A DNA stretch of 22,921 nucleotides. Origin: Chara braunii (taxonomy: Eukaryota; Streptophyta; Charophyceae; Charales; Characeae). The position numbers and the translations under genes are program-made. Positions within the stretch are counted from its first letter, which is position 1. Every line of letters begins with the position of its first letter. The DNA is taken from contig BFEA01000159.1 in the NCBI GenBank assembly GCA_003427395.1, positions 618,252-641,172 of the forward strand. Direction: 5' to 3'. The notes below the pieces were generated by a model. It ran no database searches. It was not told the origin of the DNA and was given only the letters and a program-made list of their open reading frames with translations. This document shows, one piece after another, positions 17,985 to 22,921 of this stretch.

Positions 17985-18930
17985 GTTTTGTCATTTTTTC
18001 CTTAATGTTTTCTTTCATCTTCCACTTGGGTGTAAATCGTCACTTTGATTCTTCCTTCTTCTAGTGTTGTGAACTCTCTTCTCCTTTGTTTTGTGTATTT
18101 CTTCACTCCAATATAAATCGCAACTTTGGTTATTGCTTCAATTAGCTTTGAGTGAGTGTTTTGTTATTTTTTCCTTCATGTTTTCCTCCATCTTCCACTT
18201 GGGTCACTTTGGGTGTAAATCGTTTTTTTCATTGTTACTTCTTCGAATGCGTTGAGCTCCCTTCTCTCTTGTTTTGTCTATTTCTTTACTCCAATGTAAA
18301 CCGTAACTTTGATTTTTGTCTTCACTAACCTTAGGTGAGTGTTTTGTTATTTCTTCCTTCCCGTTTTCTTCCATCTTCCACTTGGGTGTAAATCATCACT
18401 TTGATTCTTGCTTCTTCTAGTGTTGTGAGTTCCGTTCTCTCTTGTTTTATCTATTTCTTCACTTTGATGTAAATCGTAACTTTGGTTTTTGAATTCACTA
18501 ATTTTGGTTGAGTATTTTATCATATTTTCCTTCAAATTTTCCTTAATCTTTCACTTGGGTGTTTGTCATTTTTTCCTTCATATTTTCCTTCATCTTCCAC
18601 TTGTATGTGAATCGCCACTTTGATTCTTGCTTCTTCTAGTGTTGTGACCTCTCCCTCTTTTGTTTTGTCTAGTTTTTCACTCTAATGTAAATCACAACTC
18701 TGATTTTTGCCTTTACTGGCGTTGGGTTAGTGTTTTGTTATGTTTTCCTCTATGTTTTTTTTCCATCTTCCACTTGGGTGTGAATCACTACTTTGATTTT
18801 TATCTCTTCTAGTGTTGTAAACTTCCCTCTTTCTTGTTTTGTCTTTTTTGACACTCCAATGTAAATCGCAACTTTGGTTCTTGCCTTCACCGACTTTGGG
18901 TGTGTGAATTGTCATTTTTTCCTCCATGTC
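17985..18930 (+). repeat. satellite array, about 177-bp dimeric unit, five copies
   Basis: ATCTTCCACTTGGGTGT recurs near 18017, 18190, 18372, 18549, 18593, 18767 and in variant form at 18945, a spacing of about 173-182 bp apart from one 44-bp partial duplication. Each unit contains two related halves, both carrying GTAAATCGYAACTTTGRTT-type sequence, so the unit is a dimer of about 88 bp monomers. No coding potential is claimed. Confidence 0.88.
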
Positions 18931-20712
18931 TTCATAAATCTTTCACTTGGTGACGATCCGCTTCATTCTGAGGTGCCTTCATTAGTCATGTGGGTATGTT
19001 TTGTCACGTTTCACTCATGCATTTTGTCAATCTTTCACTTGGTGATGGTCCACTTTAATCCTGGGTACCTTCATTAGTCATGTACATATGTTTTGTCAAG
19101 TTTCACTCATGAACTTCGTCAATTTTTCACTTGGTGATGTTCCGCTTCACTCTTAGGTGTCTCCATTTGTAGTGTATATATGTTTTGTCAAGTTTCACTC
19201 ATGCATTTCGTCAATCTTTCATTTGGTGATGTTCCGCTTCACTCTTGGGTGCCTTCATTCATGTGCATGTGTTTTGTCAAGTTTCACTCATGCATTTCGT
19301 CAATCTGTCATTTGGTGATGTCATTTTACTCTTGGGTGCCTTTATTAGTCATGTGCATATGCTTTGTTAAGTTTTACTCATGCATTTTGTCAATCTTCCA
19401 CCCGGTGATGATCTGCTTCACTCTTCGGTGCCTTCATTTGTCATGTGTATGTGTTTTGTTAATTTTCACTCATACATTTTGTGAATCTTTCAGTTGGTGA
19501 TGTTCTGTTCACTCTTGGGTGTCTTCATCAGTCATGTATAATGTCATGTGTTTTGTTAAGTTTCGCTCATGCATTTCATCAATTCTTCAATTGATGATGA
19601 TCCGCTTCACTCTTGGGTAACTTCATTAGTGATGTACATATGTTTTATAAAGTTTCACTCATGCACTTCATTAATCTTTCATTATTTGTGATGTTCCTCT
19701 TCATTCTTGGGTGCCTCCATTAGTCATATACATATGTTTTTTCAAGTTACACTCATGCACTTCGTCAATCTTTCATTTGGTGATGTTTCACCTCACTTTT
19801 GGGTGCCTTCATTAGTCATGTGCATATGTTTTGTCATGTTTCACTCATGCATTTCGTCAATTTTTCACTTTGTGAAGTTCCGCTTCACTTTTGGGTGCCT
19901 TCATTAGTCATGTGCATATGTTTTGTCAAGTTTCCCTCATGCATTTCCTCAATCTTTCGTTTGGTGATGATCCGCTTCACTCTTGGTCTTGGGTGCCTTA
20001 ATTATATATGTGCATGTGTTTTGTCAAGTTTCACTTATGCAATCCGTCAATCTTTCACTTGGTGATATTCCGCTTCATTCTTGGGTGCCTCCATTAGTCA
20101 TATGTGTGTGCCTTGTCAATTTGCTTCCATGATTTTTGTTAATCGTTCACTTGGTAGTGTCCCGCTCCAATCTGGGTTGCTTCACTTGTCATATGCATAT
20201 GCTTTGTCAAGTTTTTCACACGTCTTCCACTTGGTGAGTTTCTGCTTCACTCTTGGTTGCATCCACTAGTCATGTGCATGTGCCTTGTCAAGTTTCTTTC
20301 ATGGTTTCCGTAAATTTTTCAGTTGGTAGTGTTCCTCTTCAATCTTGGTTGCTTCACTTGTTATGTGCATGTGCCTTGTCAAGTTTTTTTCATGGTGTCC
20401 GTCAATTTTTCACTTGGTGATGTTCCACTTTGCCCTTGTTTGCTTCCACAAGTTGTGCGCATGTGCGTTGTCTAGTTTTTCCCATTCCTTCTGCTTGGTG
20501 ATACTCCGTTTCAATCTTGATTGCTTCACTGATCATCTGCATGTGCCTTGTCAATGTCTTCTCACATCTTTCACTTGGAACTATTCCGCTTCAATCTTGG
20601 TTCCCTTACTAATCATGTGCATATGCCTTGTCAACGTTTTGCATATCTTCCACTTGGTAGTGTTCCGCTTCAATCTTGGTTGCGTCACTAGTCATGTGCA
20701 TGTGATGGGACT
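18931..20712 (+). repeat. satellite array, about 92-bp monomer, about nineteen copies
   Basis: The consensus includes TTTTGTCAAGTTTCACTCATG, CAATCTTTCACTTGGTGATG, CCGCTTCACTCTTGGGTGCC and TTCATTAGTCATGTGCATATG. Spacing between marker motifs is close to 92 bp. From about 20,100 the units shift to a second subtype with GCCTTGTCAA, TTGGTAGTGTTCC and CAATCTTGGTTGC. Because 92 is not a multiple of three and stops are rare, long frames appear in all phases. They are artefacts. Confidence 0.92.
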
Positions 20713-21480
20713 GTGTATTCTCACCATTATGACACCGCACCTCCCCCGTGTGCCCTATGCAAACAACGTTGCGCCCTTCTCTAATATAGGATACCGAAAC
20801 TCGTGCGTCCTACGAGCCTAAGTTGTATCTTCGTACCCCCCCACGTTCTATTTTAACTCAAGTAACTCTACCTTAACCTGACCAACCCCAATTGTGTTCC
20901 CCTAAACTTGGGTAAAGCCTTACCATCTGAATGGGCCAAGTGATCTTCGCCATCTGAATGGGCCAAGTGATCTTCCCCATGGTAAGTAACCAGCCACTTC
21001 TAACCAATTGTTGACGGATCCATCACAAGAGAAGAGTGGGAAGGGTGTTGCTGCCAATGCCGCTGCTGATAATGATGTTGCTGCTGCTACTGCTAATATG
21101 TAAACTCAGTACTTGACTGTTGTTGCCGCACGAGCCGTTGTCCGATTCCGGCCAAGGACCGGTTAAGAAGTGACAATTTTTCGACACAACTCCGGGAGGC
21201 CAAAAACCAAACACCGCCAAATAAAGAAGAGGGCGGTTGGAACTTGGCAGGCCCCATGTCCTAGGTATACTAGGTCGATGGCCTGCAAAAACCCAGGTTC
21301 ATCTGAGTCCATTTTCTAACAAAAACGAAAAAATGACTTCATCGAACTGTTAACTTAGAACCACGGGCAAAGCCCAAAACGGGCAAGTAAGGGCAAAGAA
21401 CAATAGAATGAGACCCAGATTAAAGAGGGTCGTCTGTGTTTTAGGTAAAAGGGGTCTGCAAAGTTATAAACCGAGTTGAC
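20713..21480. other. non-coding stretch with a 27-bp tandem duplication and a GCT-rich segment
   Basis: CCATCTGAATGGGCCAAG with TGATCTTC is repeated at 20923 and 20950. At 21040-21105 GCTGCT/AATGATG-type codons read VAANAAADNDVAAATANM then a stop, which could be the end of a low-complexity protein, but nothing supports a gene. Confidence 0.5.
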
Positions 21481-21552
21481 GTCGTTTAGGGCAGCAAACG
21501 AAAATCGGAGTCTCTCGCTCCTCTAGTGATAGGAATCAACAAATCGGAAAAA

Positions 21553-21655
21553 TAAAAGTTTTTCGCAAGTCTGAGTTTTTCGCAAATCTGAGTTTCTGCA
21601 TATGTGAGTATTTCTGCTAGGCCTAAGATTTTGCAATTCCGAGTTTTTTTAGAAT
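21553..21655 (+). repeat. about 21-bp degenerate tandem repeat
   Basis: TCTGAGTTTTTCGCAAA-type units recur about four times with increasing divergence to the right. Confidence 0.6.
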
Positions 21656-21699
21656 TCAAGCCTTGGAAACGGCGGGACCGGTATTTAGAAGTTGGGACG

Positions 21700-21784
21700 T
21701 ACCATAGCCAACCATTTCTGGAGTCACACCTTCTTCGCCGTGCACCCCAATCACGCATCCACCATAGTCACCCACCTCACACCT
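21700..21784 (+). repeat. separated units of the CACCATAG minisatellite
   Basis: ACCATAGCCAACCA..TCACACCTTCTTC..GCATCCACCATAG..CACCTCACACC is about one and a half units of the array starting near 22065. Confidence 0.7.
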
Positions 21785-22064
21785 CCGAAACTGCTTGCTG
21801 GAGGCAGCACCCGCATTTGTACTCGAGCAGACGCTTTGCGTCTGATAGTGCTATAGGCGCATTTTTGGCGTATCGTGTTAATTTTTGTGCAAATCAATTT
21901 TTATATATGTTTTGAAAACTAGTACACTAGGCACGAAGTGCTATTGTTTTTTGAACAAGCGATGATTATTTGATAAGGTTTTTAGTGATTTCATAGTTTT
22001 CGACCTAGTGTGGCCATGGCGGAATAATGTATGATATATTGAATATGACGCAGCTTGGTACGTC
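21785..22064. other. sequence separating two parts of the minisatellite, with short hairpins
   Basis: Contains CAGACG CTTTG CGTCTG (about 21827-21843) and GCACGAAGTGC. No coding sequence is recognisable. It may be an insertion into the minisatellite, but I could not identify terminal repeats or a target duplication. Confidence 0.4.
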
Positions 22065-22740
22065 AACCCTCATCAACCATAGCCAGCCACCTCACACCTT
22101 CTTCTTCTTCCTCCTCCACCACTCATCCACCATAGCCAATCACCTCATACCTTCTTCTTCATCCTCCTTTACCACTCATCCACCATAGCATACCTTCTTC
22201 TTCTTCAACCTCCATCACTCATCCACCATTGCCAACCACATCACACCTTCATCTTCCCCCACCTCCATCACTCATCCGCCATAGCCAACCACCTCACACC
22301 TTCTCCTACCCCCACCTCCAACACCCGTCCACCATAGTCAATCATCTCATACCCTCTTCTTCTTCCTCCTCCACCACTCATTTACCATTATGATAGCCAA
22401 CCACCTCACACATTCTTCTTCTTCAACCTCCATCACTCATCCATCATAGCCAACCACCTCACATCTTCATCTTCCTCCACCTCCATTACTCGTCCACCAT
22501 AGCCAGCCACCTCACACCTTCTCCTACCCCCACCTCCACCACTCATCCACCATGGCCAACCACCTTACACCTTCTTCTTCCCCCACCTCCATCACTCATC
22601 CACCATAGACGATCATTGCACACTTTTTTCTTCTTCCTCCTCCACCACTTATCCACCATAGCCAAGCATCTCACCTCTTCTCCTTCTTCCACCTCCATTA
22701 TCCGTCCACCATAACCAACCTCCTTACACCGCCTTTTTCC
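22065..22740 (+). repeat. pyrimidine-rich minisatellite, about 55-bp unit, about twelve copies
   Basis: The unit is CACTCATCCACCATAGCCAA, CCACCTCACACC, then TTCTTCTTCCTCCTCCAC. Unit length varies from about 43 to 60 because the TTC/CTC part expands and contracts. The Gly/Arg-rich frame on the opposite strand is compositional. Confidence 0.92.
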
Positions 22741-22855
22741 TCCACCGCCATCCAACAATCGTCGTGTCCAAACAAATGTGGTACTGCAAGACATATTGGG
22801 GACCCTTAGGTGCGACGGTAGAGTAAGTAAGAGTTTAGCTTTGATTAAACATAGG

Positions 22856-22858
<3 letters not shown>

Positions 22859-22921
<63 letters not shown>
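22859..22921 (+). repeat. (CT)n microsatellite running off the window
   Basis: About thirty CT units continue to the last base. Confidence 0.98.

Noticed and set aside
19180-20821. Series of open frames of 60-158 residues on the plus strand
   Set aside because: They are read-through of the 92-bp satellite in rotating phases, and the same peptide motifs appear in several frames.
22543-22794. Gly/Arg-rich minus-strand frame
   Set aside because: Complement of the pyrimidine-rich minisatellite.

Overview
This looks like nuclear DNA from a complex eukaryote, most likely a streptophyte (charophyte) green alga such as Chara. The evidence is the many microsatellites and homopolymer runs, satellite arrays, nested terminal-inverted-repeat transposons, a decayed reverse-transcriptase retroelement of a type I associate from memory with Chara, and a receiver-domain fragment resembling plant ethylene receptors. 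The species is inference and cannot be proved from the window. No rRNA, tRNA, CRISPR array or bacterial operon is visible. No intact conventional gene is certain.

Layout. 1-1430: microsatellite, then an apparent terminal exon encoding a response-regulator receiver domain (558-898), then a weaker fragment resembling the GAF-to-kinase linker of the same receptor class (about 1163-1450). 1880-2517: a 529-bp hAT-like non-autonomous element with imperfect TIRs and TSD, a C-rich core, and an outer 15-bp inverted repeat. 3492-4763: a reading frame with only a few stops, unrecognised. 5.4-7.3 kb: mostly featureless, with a 57-bp dispersed repeat in two copies and two hAT-like terminal sequences. 7.4-9.6 kb: a complex of duplicated blocks with A-runs and a long palindrome. 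9.6-11.1 kb: no recognised gene.

11,080-17,770 is a nest of mobile DNA. A retroelement remnant (zinc-knuckle ORF, then RT) lies between two direct repeats of about 650 bp (12,409-13,063 and 17,102-17,767). A third, partial copy of that repeat begins near 11,080 and is split by a 1.2-kb hAT-like element with a perfect 8-bp target duplication. That element contains a long TG/AC inverted repeat.

17,985-20,710 is a satellite array: a dimeric unit of about 177 bp, then a monomeric unit of about 92 bp, apparently from one ancestral monomer. 21.5-22.75 kb carries short tandem repeats and a pyrimidine-rich minisatellite of about 55 bp. The window begins and ends in CT microsatellites, which may be contig boundaries.

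The components do not form a pathway. The story is of transposon insertion, tandem duplication and decay around a possible receptor gene fragment at the left edge.
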